A stretch of 64,000 bases of DNA from Escallonia rubra (lineage: Eukaryota; Streptophyta; Magnoliopsida; Escalloniales; Escalloniaceae): positions 1 to 64,000 of the forward strand of contig JAVXUO010002698.1 of NCBI GenBank assembly GCA_033065855.1, read 5' to 3'. A program made the position numbers and the translations under genes. Positions 45,436-58,710 of this stretch are shown in pieces. Below the pieces are notes generated by a model, which worked only from the letters and a program-made list of their open reading frames with translations, did no database searches and was not told the origin of the DNA. Within the stretch, counting starts at the first letter, position 1, and each line of letters begins with the position of its first letter.

Positions 45436-45573
45436 AAAACGTGGTTTGAAACACGTTTTCAAAGTAGAAATCGCTGTTTCAAACAGCGATTTCTGCTTGA
45501 TTTTTACCTTAAAGTTGAAAACGTGGTTTGAAAACACGTTTTCAAGGTAGAAATCGCTGTTTCAAACAGCGAT
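45436..45573. repeat. Cluster of four strong hairpins upstream of the GNAT gene
   Basis: Two hairpin types alternate, twice. Type 1 is AAAACGTG...CACGTTTT with an 8- or 9-nt loop (45436-45459, 45517-45543). Type 2 is a perfect palindrome centred on TGTTTCAAACA, 14 + 1 + 14 at 45466-45494 and 10 + 1 + 10 at 45553-45573. A partial type 1 follows at 45574-45592. The cluster ends about 55 bp before the GNAT ATG. Confidence 0.9.
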
Positions 45574-45645
45574 GAAAACGTGGTTTCAAACCTACGGCTG
45601 GAAGCCGAGCTCAGAGCAGGTGCAAAGTGCAATCAAACAATCAAG

Positions 45646-48600
45646 ATGGCTAATTGGGTAATAGTGGAGCTGCACAGAAACTCGGTCAACTGGTCTCAAA
45701 TAGTGGGCGACATTGTGAGATTGGAGAGGAAGATCTTCCCTAAACACGAATCTCTTGCCCGATCTTTCGACGACGAGCTGAGCAAGAAGAACAGCGGATT
45801 GCTCTACTCTGAGATTGACGGATGTGTTGCCGGCTATGTCATGTATTCATGGCCTTCCTCTCTTTGTGCTTCCATCACCAAACTCGCAGGTTCGCACTCA
45901 ACCACCCACCCCCTCGCTTCTATATCTTGTTCCTACTCAACCCTTTTCCTAATTTTAGGCCAAGTCTAGTACGACGTTGTTTATGCTATAATTAATTTTT
46001 GTTATTGATTTTGAATAAGCGATTACATCGATCCAACTCAAAAATACCTTTTCTTACCAAACGCGCTCATCTGGTTATGGAGACGAAAAACACTTGTGTG
46101 CTTCCCAAAAGCGCTACCAAACTGGGTCTTAATCCCTTCTGATATTTTGTGAATTTCTAGGTTGAAGTAGAATAGTATAAGTTACAAATCAAATCAAATC
46201 AAATCAGTATTGTTTGACGGATCAAACTAAGGTGAGAACGAGTAGAGAAAACGAGTAAAGTTAATGTCTGCAAAATTTTAATTGGACAAAAATTATGAAA
46301 GGGAGTGACTTCTAACTACCCACGATTAAGCATCACAAAATGGAAAATTTGTTGGTGGCTTGATAGAAGGCATGAATCAGTTACATCAATAATACGGTAA
46401 TACACAAAAGGAAAGTAGAAGTGAAGTTTGTGAAAGTGATCCTACAATGAAAAAACTTGGCAAATCTGTGGCTTACTTATTGTACGCTTTCCACAGAACG
46501 CCCTTTTCCCTTTTTTACTGGTTGTTTCGGAGGCTATTATGTAAGGGCAGTGCCACGGATTTGTATTTGTGACAATCAGATTCTTATTGGTTTTTTGGGA
46601 TAATGTGTTGGTTTGCTTGACTGCGGTGTAATGTGGATCAAACCTTGAATTTTAATTGTTGTTCAACTTACAGAGTTTCAACCAGAGCGTTGACCACAGG
46701 CACGCAAATATGCCTGACTGGGGGTCCACTGATGCCAGCTTGAATGCACATTTTTCATTTTTTCTTTTTCAGTTGCTTCAGGTATAAAAACCAGAAGTCC
46801 TTTCTTTCACGCCCACTGTTGATAAAGGAGGTTATTGACTCTTAAACGGAGAAGCATGCTTTGACAATGATATCAACTTAGTTCAAAAAAAATAAAATGT
46901 AGAAGTATCCATGTAGAAATTTCAGCTCACCCCATGTGAAGATAAGCAATCATAAACGTATTCCAGAATTTGGCTAGGTTATGGCTACATGTCAACTCGC
47001 TCAGGAGCCACATGGGCACCTTTACCCATGTCATGGCTATACGTCAGGGGCTTCTTGGAGGTAGTGGTGTGGCGGTACAAGGGAGAGGCTCTGGCCAGTA
47101 CAGTTGATGCAGGAGTATGTAAGTACATGGGTCTTACACTGCAGGAGTCCTTGATTGCACATGTGGCCTGTTCCTACGAGGACTACCAATACCTCTTGAG
47201 ACCGAGGTGCCACAGATGTACCAGACCTTCCAACACCCGCGGGCAGCACTAGCTAGTTCTCCAAGAGAGTACGTGATAGAGACCACGTGATACACAACCT
47301 TGACTTAGAAGGTTAGTTAATAGTCACGTGAACACCTTCATTTGCTCGATGACACATATGATGGGGCTCAGATGTTGCTTGGCCTACTAGCATGTTGCTT
47401 GGCCTCTATAAAGACATGTAAATTGATGATAATATACATGTTTAACTTAAAATATATGTGTACACCTTCTATCGGCTCGATGGCACATGTAAATGTGGCT
47501 CAACAATGAAAATGCTCCTCATAAATCGACCCCACAACTACTTGTCTCCCCTTTTTTATTCGTCCTTATGTATAGGGTCACGTGCTCCCTGGGGTGCCTC
47601 TAAACCTGCTAAAAAATGATTGGTTGTATATACCTGAAAGTCTTTGAAATCTAGTCCTACCGCTAAGATAGGAGAGTGCACCAAATCCCATGCTACCAAA
47701 GTTATACTAGAAACAATTCTAGTTGCCTATTGGCGAAAAGCTCATGAAAAGCACATGCAGGCACTTCCTAACCGACACCAGAACTGGAAAGAGTGACATA
47801 TATTAAGTTATCTAATTAGAGAGGCTGCTCTTGGTAAGATTAAGGCTCCCTCTGTTGGACAAATGCTACCTTTTCCAGTTTGATAACCCCCTTTGTTTTG
47901 GACAAAGTGCCTTAGGTTCACCATAGGAAGCTCCAAACAGGTTACACTGAAAGGAACCCACCCTGCAGCCCTAAATATCTCGCAAGTTTGCCACAGGATG
48001 CTGCAAATGCCATAAACTTTCACTTGCTAAGACTCAATTGCAACCTAGGCATTGCTTCAAGACCGAGAAGAAGGCCCTTATATATCTGATTTCAGGCTCC
48101 GCCACCAACGAAAAAGAATCGTGTCAACTGCAAACAAGAAGTGCAAAATCACAGAACTCTTTGCCTAAATCCCCTGCCTCTTGGTTTAGTTAACTTGATG
48201 CAACATTATTGGGTGTAATTTCACTTTGGTCTTGCTTTTGTTTGAATATGGGGTGTAATTATCAAACTTTTGACATTTAAAATTACAAGAAAACACATTC
48301 CTTTGTGCCTGTGATTTGTAGTTTTGATTCTTAAATGTGGTTTGTGTTTGAGCATTGAGGTGACCATGAGGAACACCATGGTTATTGCATGGTTGTAGGG
48401 GAAGAAGTTCGAGATGTGCATGATCGTGTTAGTGAAGAAACCTCTGGGCATGTGGTGGGATTGGGTGGTGGTGGAGGGGAAGATAGTGGTTGAGGGTTGT
48501 GGGCATGAGTGTGGGCATGGGCGTGGATGGGCAGCAGGGGTACGTGGAGGTCGGCGGTGGCTATGCTGAGAGCAGTCGAGGGAGACTGTCAATTTTTTAT

Positions 48601-49617
48601 TGAATTCATATTAATCCAAAAAACTCAGTTAATGCAAGTTCTCGCTTGTTGAGTTTGTTCAATTGTCGTGAGTGTTTTGAAATTAGCCTTCATGGTACGT
48701 CGCACGCATGACTTATAGTGTTAGCATTTCTAACCACAATACGATAGAAGATTGTAGTTTTGATTCTTAAAAGTGGTTCGTGTTTGTGCATTAAGGTGAC
48801 CATGGGAACAACCATGGTAATTGCGTGTTGTAGGGAAAGAAATTAAAGATGTGCATGATTGTGTTAGTGAAAGAAGCTGTGGGCATGTGTTGGGATTGGT
48901 GGAAGGGGAGAGAGTGGTTGGTGGTTATGGGCATGAGTGTGGGCATGGGCATAGGGCAGCAAAGGTACATAGAGGTTGGTGGTGGCTATGTTGAGAGCCG
49001 AGGGAGAGACTGAGTTTCTATTGGGGTCATATTAATCCAAAAAACTCAAGTCAATGCAAGTTCTCGTTTGTTGACTTTGTTCAGTAGTTTGTAGGAGTTT
49101 TGAAACGGGTCTTCATAGTACATCACACGCATGACATTTACTGTTAGCAATTTCTAACCGAATGTGATAGAAGATTTAGAATTGTACTATTATTTCTTGT
49201 TGGAGCTTCAGCTATTATTGTGGAATACCCCCAACGGTTTTCAGTTATTACGGAGCTCATAGGGCTATCGAAATTCAAAGCCAAATGAATAGATTCAGAA
49301 GGTTTAATGAATTGACACGCTTATTGGTAATTTTAAGGGCACAAAATGATCAGATTTTGATTGTTTCTTTTCCTTTTTCTGCATTAGTGAAGGAGAACTA
49401 CAGGAGACAAGGCCTTGGAGAGGCACTGCTGAAGGCAGCAATTGACAGATGCAGAACTAGAAATGTACACCGCATATCACTTCATGTGGAGCCCTTGAGA
49501 ATATCGGCCGTGAATCTTTACAAGAAACTTGGATTCCAAGTTGATAATCTTATAGTAGGTTACTATTCTTCAAATCGAAATGCATTTAGAATGTATTTGG
49601 ATTTTACCAGTGATTAG
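45646..49617 (+). CDS. GNAT-family N-acetyltransferase
   Basis: Two exons, 45646-45889 and 49388-49617, give 157 residues; the join CTCGCAG|GTTCGC to GCATTAG|TGAAGG is in phase and yields ASITKLA-VKENYRRQGLGEALL. The acetyl-CoA-binding motif A is RRQGLGEAL (about 87-95), and the C-terminus has the NLYKKLGFQV segment typical of RimI/NAA-like acetyltransferases. It likely transfers acetyl from acetyl-CoA to protein N-termini or another amine; the substrate cannot be told. The ATG at 45646 is the first in frame; upstream in-frame DNA lacks an ATG. The 3.5-kb intron contains a tandem duplication (48311-49175). No missing residues noted, although the protein is on the short side for the fold. Confidence 0.88.
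48311..49175 (+). repeat. Two-copy ~440-bp tandem duplication in the GNAT intron
   Basis: 48311-48752 and 48753-49175 share TGTAGTTTTGATTCTTAAA, AAGATGTGCATGAT, GGGCATGAGTGTGGGCATGG, CATATTAATCCAAAAAACTC and ATGCAAGTTCTCG. The copies are moderately diverged, so the duplication is old. Confidence 0.85.
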
Positions 49618-50695
49618 TAGGAAAAAAGGAGCTGAAAACATGGTTCAGAAAGTTGTATAAATTAACATCCCCCAATCACATGATTTGGCAGAATCGAATT
49701 CTCTGAAACCTTTACTTTTTTGAAGGGCTTGAGAAAGAGTGAGTTTCATCAAGCTGAGGAAAAGTTTAAGTTGTTTTGCTCACAGTTTCAATTTGTCGTT
49801 GAATTTGGAGTTAAAAGTTCAAGAAAACAAGAGGCAGTTGTTGTTCACTGAAATATATTATATTTAACAAGCCATCCGGCTATACAAAAGATGTACTATA
49901 ATATTTTACAGCCATTTAATAGTAATGGAAGTCAAGTATTGTCCATGTTTACAAGATTAGATCTAAATGCATCTAGTTCATGATTCTATGTCATAGAGAC
50001 TTCTGATCTAGCGTTGTAAGCAAAAATGGCAAGTCCAGTTGCTTCAGTCAGCAGTTGTTTGCTTCCTACTAATATTCGACAGTAGTGAAAATATGCACTG
50101 GGTTAGGCATATTTCATACATGATTGGTGCAGTTACTGCATTAATCTCTTCCAGTCATGTCATATGTGCAAGCAAACGTTCAAAATTAGTGTAAAGGACA
50201 ATATGTTTCACATGATACGGTCTTGCCCACTGTAGTGTTTTCAACACTACCGGAGCTGGTGAAGTGAAAGGATCTTGAGAATAATAAGAAAATGCACATG
50301 AGCCCAATCGATGTCTTAAAAGGTTTTGATATACAAATGTCTAGCCCTGATCGTTGTTTATGCTACTGAAAATAAGATCATGTATAAGCACGGATTTAAT
50401 GGAGGTTGTACGATGCTTTAGAGTTGGATGTTGGCTTTGGCGGATGCCATTGACTTCCGAGGCCAGTATGTCTTGCTGAGTTTATTGAGAAAGCTTTTCA
50501 TGTAATTTATACTTGAGCTTGTGTTTTCCGGATGATGATCATGGGATCAAAAGTGGTGCATGTGAATATAACATCATTCCTATGTAACCATATTGACTAG
50601 AGTGTAATAAAGAAAGTTATGGCTACTTTGGATCTTTGTGTGGTGGGAGCATTGCCTCTGTTGATCCAGACAATAAGTCATTCAATAAATGATGG
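49618..50695. other. Region downstream of the GNAT gene
   Basis: Probable 3' UTR and AT-rich intergenic DNA. No gene, RNA gene or repeat structure recognised. Confidence 0.4.
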
Positions 50696-51299
50696 CAAAG
50701 TTGGTTACATTCGGATTCCTAAATCCAACCCAAACTACATCGCACGTACACTAGACATTTGAGAAATAGATGATCACAAGTCTCCATTTGCGAATTGCAA
50801 AAGCTATAATCAATAGTGCCACTGAATCCTACCTTTGAAAGCCTATTCATAGTTAGTAGTCTTCGCAATAGAGCTTGCCAGAGGAATACTTGAATTTTAT
50901 GGATCAATCGCAGTTTCCACAGACGGCCCCAGGTTTTGGAAGGTATACATTGCCCTAGATTATAATTTGGTTTGATTTCCTCTATTCTTCCAGCCTCTCT
51001 ATCATATTGTACCTGGTAACCTGGTCTTACTGAGTAATAACGTGAGGGGGTATGGTTCCGAGTAAGTCTATCTAGAAATTTTCCCTATGAGACATGGTGA
51101 CTTCTGATGACAGTGCATACATTTTCCAGAATTGTCTTTCAACTCTTGAATATTCCATTGCCGGTTGTGTATCAGATCAGTCATTGTAATGGTTGATGAG
51201 TCCGTACGTTGTATATCTTGTATGTTCTAACCAATACCGATCCGCCATCGATAATGGAGGATTATCTTTAATCCAGAAATCCTTCCATACTTGTATGTT

Positions 51300-53968
51300 C
51301 TAACCAATACCGATCCGCCATCGAAGTTCTGGAATCAGACAGTCTCTACCATGGAGAATACCCTTCCACGGCCAAGAACTATTTCTTGCAGGTTTGATTT
51401 CCATGAAATATTTTCTTGAACAGTATTTGGCTCGAAAGATTTGGCTTAGTAGTGAGTGAGGATCTTGGATTAAGGACCAACTAGTTTTGGCTAGAAGAGC
51501 GGAATTGAAAAGATTCAACTTTTTAAATTCCAACCTTCCTGTCGTTGTCGGTCCACATAATGTGAACCAGTTCACAAGATGAAGAGCTTTGTCCTTATTT
51601 GCTCCTAAGAAATTATTGAATATGTTATCCAATTGCTTGCAGACATACTTTGGAAACTTGAAGACCTGCATATGATAAGTCAAGAGAGACGAGAGAACCA
51701 ATGTGATGGGTGTTTTCCTTCTGGCTTTGTTTAGTAATAGACTTTTCCAACCCGCATATCTGTTCTAGACTGCGAGGACAAGTTCTCTGAAAAAGTCTTT
51801 CCTATGAGTCACAATATTCAAGCTAGTAGCAGATATTTTCCAAATCTGCCACTCTTGGATATTCCCAGTATGAATATCACAAAGGCCATCAATTCATTGG
51901 AGGTATTGGGGCTAAAGGATATAGTTGACTTGTTTAAGTTAATTACCTATCCTGATTGTTCACAATAATTGTCCAACAATTATTTTAGAAGTTCACATCC
52001 CAGCAGAGTAATCTTGAAAAAGATAGATAGAATTGTCAGCAAAGAATAGGTGATTTACTGCCGGACTAAGGGTACCGAGTTCAATTCCATAATCCACCCA
52101 ATTCTTGAGCCCTCGAAAGATTTGCCAAGAGCACTTCTGCACACAGAATGAACATGTAAGAGGACAGGGAGTATCTTGCCTAAGCCCACAATCCGGCTTG
52201 AATTTTTGTGTATGTTCCCCATTTATGAGCACCGAGTAGGATACAGTTTGGACACATTCTATAATCAGATGGATGAAATGTACCGGGAAGCCAAATATGT
52301 TCAACACTGCTCGGAGGAAGTCCAAACGAATGCGATCATAGGTTTTGCTCATATCTATTTTCTGTGAGCAAAATGGCCCAATACTAAATTTCTTTAATCT
52401 GATATAGTTTGCCAGTCTTGCGCAATAAGGATATTTGTCATAGATTTTACTTCCAGGAACAAAGGCATTTTGAAATGGCGAGATCAAGGATCTCGTTACA
52501 GGTCTAAGCATATTGACCAAAATGAGAACAATAATTTTGTAAATTGTATTACACTAGCTAATTGGTTGAAAATCTCTTGGTGACGTAGGGCTTTCCTTTT
52601 TCGGTATGAGAACAATAAAGGTAGTATTTGTTTCTCTGAGCATATGTCCAGACTGTGGATAGGAGAGCACTGCCTGGGTAACTTCCTTCCCAACAAAGCT
52701 CAAGATTCTGATAAAACATAGCTGGGAGGCCAACTTGTCCAAAAGCCTTAAGCAGTGAGAGATTTGAAGTGGCTAACCAAACTTCGGATGCCTGAAAAGG
52801 TTGATTTATATAATTGAATTGGTCTTGTGAGATAATTGAGGTGATGGCATTAATATAGCTGTACTTTTGGCTCTATATTGCTTTCCTTGCAAAAGATCCA
52901 TAAAATGCTTTTGAAAGTAGGCTTTTATGGCCATCGAATTTACTAAAGTTGTTCCTTGACCATCAATGATAGTATGAATGGAGTTTTTGTTTCTTCGAAC
53001 CATAGTTGCAGCATGGAAGAACTTAGTATTCATATCTCCCAATTTTAACCATCTTTCACCAGATTTTTTGGCCCAATGAATCTATTCACATTCCACTAGC
53101 CAGTTCAAGTGTTTATAATTTTGGAAATTTTGGTCTTTCGAATTAGGATCTGAAAGGTTATGTTAAAATATAAGAAGTTGTTTTTGCCCGCTTCAATTTC
53201 CTCTACAAGAAATTCAAAAGATTTCCTATTCCAAATCCCCAAAGCTCTTGTGATCATTCTTCTTCTAGACATGGTCCAAATTAAAGGTGATCCTAAGAGG
53301 GAAAGCTTCCGAATTTCTTGAATTGATTTGAGGCATTTAGGATGATTAAGCCATGTAGCTTCAAATCGGAACGGTTTATGTTGACCAGAAAGTTCCTTTC
53401 TATAATGAAATATAATGAGTGCGTGATAAGATCCTTGGATTCCTTTGTTTTGGATACTAGATTGAAGAAAAAGTGATATCCATCTTAGGTTAACATAACC
53501 TTTATCCAGTTTCTCAAAAGTACAATACATCCCTTCTTGATTATTGGTCCACGTGAAAGGTAGACCTATCCAGGCCAGTTCGCACAGACCTAGATTGAAT
53601 AAGAATTTTTGTAACCAGTCGTGGCTACGATAATCATTGGAGTACAAACCATCTTTTTCACCTAAATGGAGCACTTGGTTGAAATCGCCCAACAAAATCA
53701 GTGGTCCCTCTATATTTTTTAGAACAACTTCGAATTTATTACAAGTTGCTTGTCTTTTAGTCCAATAAGGATGTCCAAAGACAACCCCTACCGTCCATGT
53801 GGGGACTTTTATATAAGATGTCGAAATGACTAAAATATTCTTGTTCCTGTGTAGGACTGAGACCGGTAACGTGTCCTTCCAGCCCAGCCAAAAATCTTCT
53901 TTAAAACCATTAGAATCGATACCCTTGAATGAGGAAAAAGCTAGTCTATTGAATTTGCTACCAACCAA
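51300..53968 (-). pseudogene. LINE ORF2: endonuclease and reverse transcriptase remnants
   Basis: 53968-53105 carries an APE-type endonuclease (LILLGDFNQVLH, GLPFTWTNNQEG). 52520-51993 carries reverse transcriptase motifs (NAFVPGSKIYD, KIDMSKTYDRI, QDTPCPLTCSF and FFADN in place of the usual FADD). 51701-51300 holds the region after the polymerase core (MQVFKFPKYVCKQLDNIFN, LLAKTSW). Frameshifts separate the pieces and the catalytic DD is altered, so it is inactive. Confidence 0.88.
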
Positions 53969-56032
53969 AGCAAAAGTTAGTTTCTGTAAGAAAAAAGAAA
54001 TCTAGATTTACAGATCGGGCAAAAGATTTTGCCAAGTAAACTATTTGAGGTTGCCCTACAGTTCCAACATAAACCTTTCATTTTAATCCTTGAGATTATA
54101 AAGGGACAGCCATTGAAACCCACAAAATGATCAAGATAGCTAAGAAAAAAGAGAAGACAGTGCGTTGGAGAAGATTTTTTTTCTAACAGCTCCACTGGAA
54201 CCCGTACTATGTTTTTCCAAGACTCTAGATTTGAGTCTCAAGGCATGGATCGTAATGAAAATCAGGTGAATACCGACCAAGTTACCATCTTCATCAATCT
54301 CCGTGAACTGATTCATTCTTTTCTTTCTTTGTTTTTCTACTAAATATCCCAAGATTTGATAACTCCTCACTCTTCCTTTTTTGGACGCCACAAATCACAG
54401 GCTTACAAGTTAACGGCAGGGGGTGAAGATCAATACAGTCATAAAGCCTAAATGTAAAGTCAGTAGATCCTCTTCGAAAATGCCAAAGTTCAGATAATGC
54501 AAGAAGTGGTGTAGTAGTAACATGCTTTGCAAACATTGTTTTCAAGCCAGTAAGTGCATAAGGGTTTTTGCAAGAACTTATGCGAGAAAAAACCTGGATT
54601 CGGCAGTGATAGAGATAAATATGATTCCTTTGATGGATTGGGCATTCCATCAAGCTCCTTTGATAAGCTAATCTTTTGTTTCTTAATAGAATATGATCTT
54701 TGAGAGTGCATATCTTCATTAGCTTCCAAAGCTTCCTTCTTGTTTTTTTACCATTGCATCAGTAGAAGTGTTCATATCTAGTGGAGAAGGCACTTCCAAA
54801 AAATTGGTTGCCCCCAACTTTGGGATCTCTTTGGATGAAGAGGGGATGAGATAAGATCAGTAATCTGAATGCCCGAAATAAATGCCTGAGTATTTGGGAC
54901 GTTCATCACATTTGCAAGAATAAGAGTGGGATCTAAAAGGATGGGTTCAACTTTCTTTGGATTCCATGCAGACTATGGTGTTACAGGTTTGGTCCATGTA
55001 GATTTTTTTATTTCTGCTTAAGTTTATCTAGGGGAGAAGGCACTTGGTTTTTCTGAGTTGGAGTGAATGGATCAGGCTAACTGGTGATAGGCCTGGATTC
55101 ACTTGTACCTTCCTAATGGGTTGTTAAGATTTGCATTAGCTTAAGGAGCCCAAGATGAGAAGGAGACTGGTCCATCTTCTTAGTGGCCTATTTTGGTCCG
55201 AACTCTCTAATTAGACAAGTCATTTAGGCCAATGAGAGCAGCTCATTGGCTTCTCTGCATATAAAACAGGGTCAGCTATTTGCATATGTGCTTTCAGTGG
55301 GCTTGCATTATGAAAAGTTACGTTCCAATTCAAATGGACCCAACCCTAATATAGAAGGTTCATTTAATGGATCTGGCTTGAGACAGAAATTGGGCCTGGC
55401 AATTGGTTCAGGGTAGCTGCTAGGTGGACCATGCACTTCAGATTCTCGGATAAGCAAATTGGAGTTGATTTTTTAGAAATGTTTGGCTTAAGGTGAAATG
55501 GGTATAGTCCATCTGGTAATGTGGGAAGCTATAGCAGACCTATTTTTAGGGGAGCTAAATTCATTTTGCCCACCTGGTGAAGAGGGAACCAAAGACCTTT
55601 TATTAGGGAAAAATTCTTCCTTAGATTTTCCCATGATAGCTTTACTCAGATACATCTCACCTCTTGGTTGGCGATGTAGGCTTGGCACTGTAGGACTAGA
55701 GGCATCATGGATGGTGACATCATCACCTGACTCAACTTCAAAATGTACAATCTCAGTTGTCACATGAACATATGGGCTTGCAGCAGTAGTTTCTTCTCTT
55801 GAAGAATTATCCACAGAAGTGTAACGAGTTCCACTTTCTGTTGAGCACATTCCAGAGTTATAAGAGATCACTGAAAATTATTCGTTAGTGTTGAAAAGAT
55901 CAGGTCCATAACAGGTATCGACTATCAGAACTTGGGAATTTTGACTAACGTTGACATTCGGGTACAGACGGAGAGACTGCTTGAACATAGGCACACTAGT
56001 CTCTATAAAAGAGGGAAATAAATTTGGTCCAT

Positions 56033-56780
56033 TTAATAGGGTTGCTTTACGGCGTAGGGATTCCAACACAACTGGCAAAGATTCAGTACACGTTCGTGCC
56101 CTAGGCTGCCGCAACAATAACATACATGGCAAACCCTTTCATACATGCATGCCAAGCATTTTACATCACAGTTCATCAAATGCGGATCAGGTTGAAACAT
56201 CAATGGAAAAAAAAAACTCCTGAAAAATAATGGTTCATCCAGCAAGATGCGAACTTTAATCTTGAAATAATCCTTGTGTTTACATCTTCTTTCAGGATAA
56301 TCTATATCAAGGATTTGCCTCAACACAGTTCCTATATTGATTGTAAGATCCATCAGATGGTAACAATCGCTAAGTATATTGACAACTCTCACCAAAGATC
56401 CACCTAAGGAAAGGTAGAAAAGTGACATGCAAAAATATGGTATGAGGTGTCCTGGGTTTAAGAACCATAAGACATCCCTTAATATCCCAAGGACATTTTT
56501 TCAGTAGAAGTTGAGCTTGTTCTCGAGTGGTAAAGTGAAAGAGGAAGAGACTATTGATTATATGAACTATAATAAGAGCAAATAAAGACCAATATTTGGC
56601 CACATACCTCTGCACCTCTCCTTTAGTCAAAACTTCACCATCCACAATCTTTCCCATAAGAATGCTTTGTAAATTAGCTTGATCTGCCATGATCTTCTGC
56701 TTATCTACAAGAATCATAATGTTGTTTCTTTCCAGACCTGAAAGTCTAGGTGGGTCATCTCCTGCAAAGGTTGACGGCAT
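56033..56780 (-). pseudogene. LINE ORF1-like remnant
   Basis: 56780-56370 encodes a segment (KGEVQRYVAKYWSLFAL, REQAQLLLKKCPWDIKG) like the DUF4283 region of plant L1 ORF1. An overlapping frame (56428-56033) carries a zinc knuckle, CYCCGSLGHE. The frame change between them marks decay. Confidence 0.75.
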
Positions 56781-57369
56781 ATTGGAACTAAGTGATGAGA
56801 AATGGATGCATGGGTGACTTCAAATAGTTAGAGGGCAACAAGGCAGTGAGATGATGTAAGTAAACTGATGAAGCGTAGGTCACGAAACTGAAACAAAAAT
56901 GGGTGCATGGTTTTTGTGGAGTTGGCGGGATACTAATGGATTTGGAAATGTAGACAACTGACGTAATTTATTACATGAGAAGGCTTGTTAATGCTTGAGT
57001 AAATGAAAAGGGTGGTTAGGTATGAAGAATAAATGCTTAAAAGTAGAGAGAAGGTGGAGAATTTGGTTAGAGGGAGAAACAAAAGCTTGTGCTCACGCAA
57101 AGATATATTGAGACCTAGCAGTTCGGTTAATTTATCTGCGTATAGCGCGGCCACAAGTCCACAACGTTGAACACCAAAGGGGGAATGTTGAAGGCACATC
57201 ATAATGATGAACTTCAGTATATAGAGAACATTTTCATTCCGAAACTTTGATGTGAATTTTATGATAAATAAGCTATTATGGTCTTAAGTTGCTGTCTAAT
57301 TTTTCACACTTTATTGAAACACCAAGGTGTAAAAAGAAATGACATTGGCTCATTGTAATCATAATAATT

Positions 57370-57480
57370 TAAGAGTTAATTTTTATTGCTACCTTAGTTG
57401 TAGTAAGATATTTACAACCTCTTATATAATGAAAATTAATAGCTTCTAAATGTTTTTAGTGACATTTCTATTAACGACTC
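57370..57480. repeat. Fragment of the MITE-like repeat family
   Basis: Shares AATTAATAGCTTCTAAATG, TTTTTAGTGACATTTCTATT and AACGAC with the copies at 9896 and 10470. Only one half is recognisable. Confidence 0.5.
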
Positions 57481-58489
57481 TTATATAACGACTCTGCCCC
57501 GCCCTGCCGCACCGCACCATCGGGTCAAAAGATGAGAATACCATCCTCGATAGGATGCACTACTAAAAAACTCGACCCCCCCCAATTCGCCCTCGATGGA
57601 CTATTTCTGGCAATAATGATTTTTATTTGTCTTTTGTCAAAATTTTAGAAAGAAAAATCAACAAATTTATGTTAAAAACAAGTGAAGAACATGAAAATTA
57701 ACAAAAGTTCTCGCAAAATTAGTCCATGAAGCAGCTTTGACCAATAACAATTGGAAATTTCATGATGTTCTTTATACAACCATGTTCTGCTGAACCAAGG
57801 TATTTCACATCATTTCTATTAACCAACTCCATCCCCTTTATCCTCCATCTGAATCGACAACGGAGTCTACAATGAGTTGCAATTCGATGCCAAGCCAGTT
57901 ACGACAGCGCAACCACTTCCCCTTCCCCGCCTGACACTCAATCCTTCTCTAACACACTCCAAGCCATCTTCGAGGTCGCTAGCCGTGAACAGAAACCCAA
58001 TGCCAAGCTACCGATGCTTCTGATCTGGCGATTCGTCGTGTCACAGTTATGACACGTGAACATGTAGAGTCGCGATTTTGACCTTCATTAAAACTAGAAG
58101 GATGAAATGCTAACTACAGATTGTGTTTGGTGGACGGTGGCTAGTGGTGAGGTAATTTTAAAGGGGATGATGGTGCGGGGAAAATGAGAGGTGAAAGGCT
58201 GAGCGGCAGAAGAGAGAGAAGAACAGAAGAAAAGTATGGGTAGGGTTTTTATGACTATATTTATATAGCACCAAGATGGAGGGTTGTGATTAAATTTAGG
58301 GTTAGGATATCATTATATATGGAGCGGGTTAAAATATATACCAAATTTGACCCAAACCAGCTACGGGCTAAAATTTTAATTACCATACCCGCCCATAACC
58401 CGATTAAAGTCAAAAAAATCGCTCTTATCAGATAGGTGCGGGTCAGATATCTGTTAGGTGCGAATCAAGTTGCTATCCCTATGTAAGAC
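57481..58489. other. Intergenic DNA with possible decayed transposon
   Basis: CGGGT- and CCCGC-rich words near 57485-57530 and 58320-58460 are reminiscent of hAT subterminal repeats, but no paired ends or target duplication could be fixed. No gene supported. Confidence 0.35.
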
Positions 58490-58710
58490 TTTTTATCCTC
58501 TCTAAACATTGATTTCCCCAAGCTCAAACTAACTGGATCAACTAACTGGACTGGATCACTTAAACTGGACTAACTGCACTGTTACTTGGACCGGATCAAC
58601 TAGACTGCTACCTGGATTGAACTTATATAATTAAATTAAGCCTAGACCATTTGTAATAGGAATAAGCATAATAATAAATATATAAAGCCTATAAAAATGA
58701 GGTGTCTACA
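58490..58710 (-). mobile_element. Gypsy LTR fragment
   Basis: Minus-strand start TGTAGACACCTCATTTTTA at 58710, followed by GGTCTAGGCTTAATTTAAT and AGTTCAATCCAG words. The LTR in the ankyrin intron (13109) has a related layout. The downstream extent is unclear and no internal region was seen. Confidence 0.55.

Larger units (their letters stand above)
50700..56850 (-). mobile_element. Decayed full-length-scale L1-type LINE
   Basis: Minus-strand pieces occur in the order expected for a plant L1: an ORF1-like region with a DUF4283-type segment and a CCHC knuckle (56780-56033), an acidic/Ser-rich linker (55871-54294), an endonuclease (53968-53105), a reverse transcriptase (52696-51993) and a zf-RVT domain (50907-50719). 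All are broken by stops and frameshifts. No clear poly-A tail or target duplication was found. Related to, but not a copy of, the LINE at 19950-21985. Confidence 0.88.

Noticed and set aside
45580-45645. Longer GNAT start
   Set aside because: The extended frame begins at GTG inside the hairpin region; the first ATG in frame is 45646.
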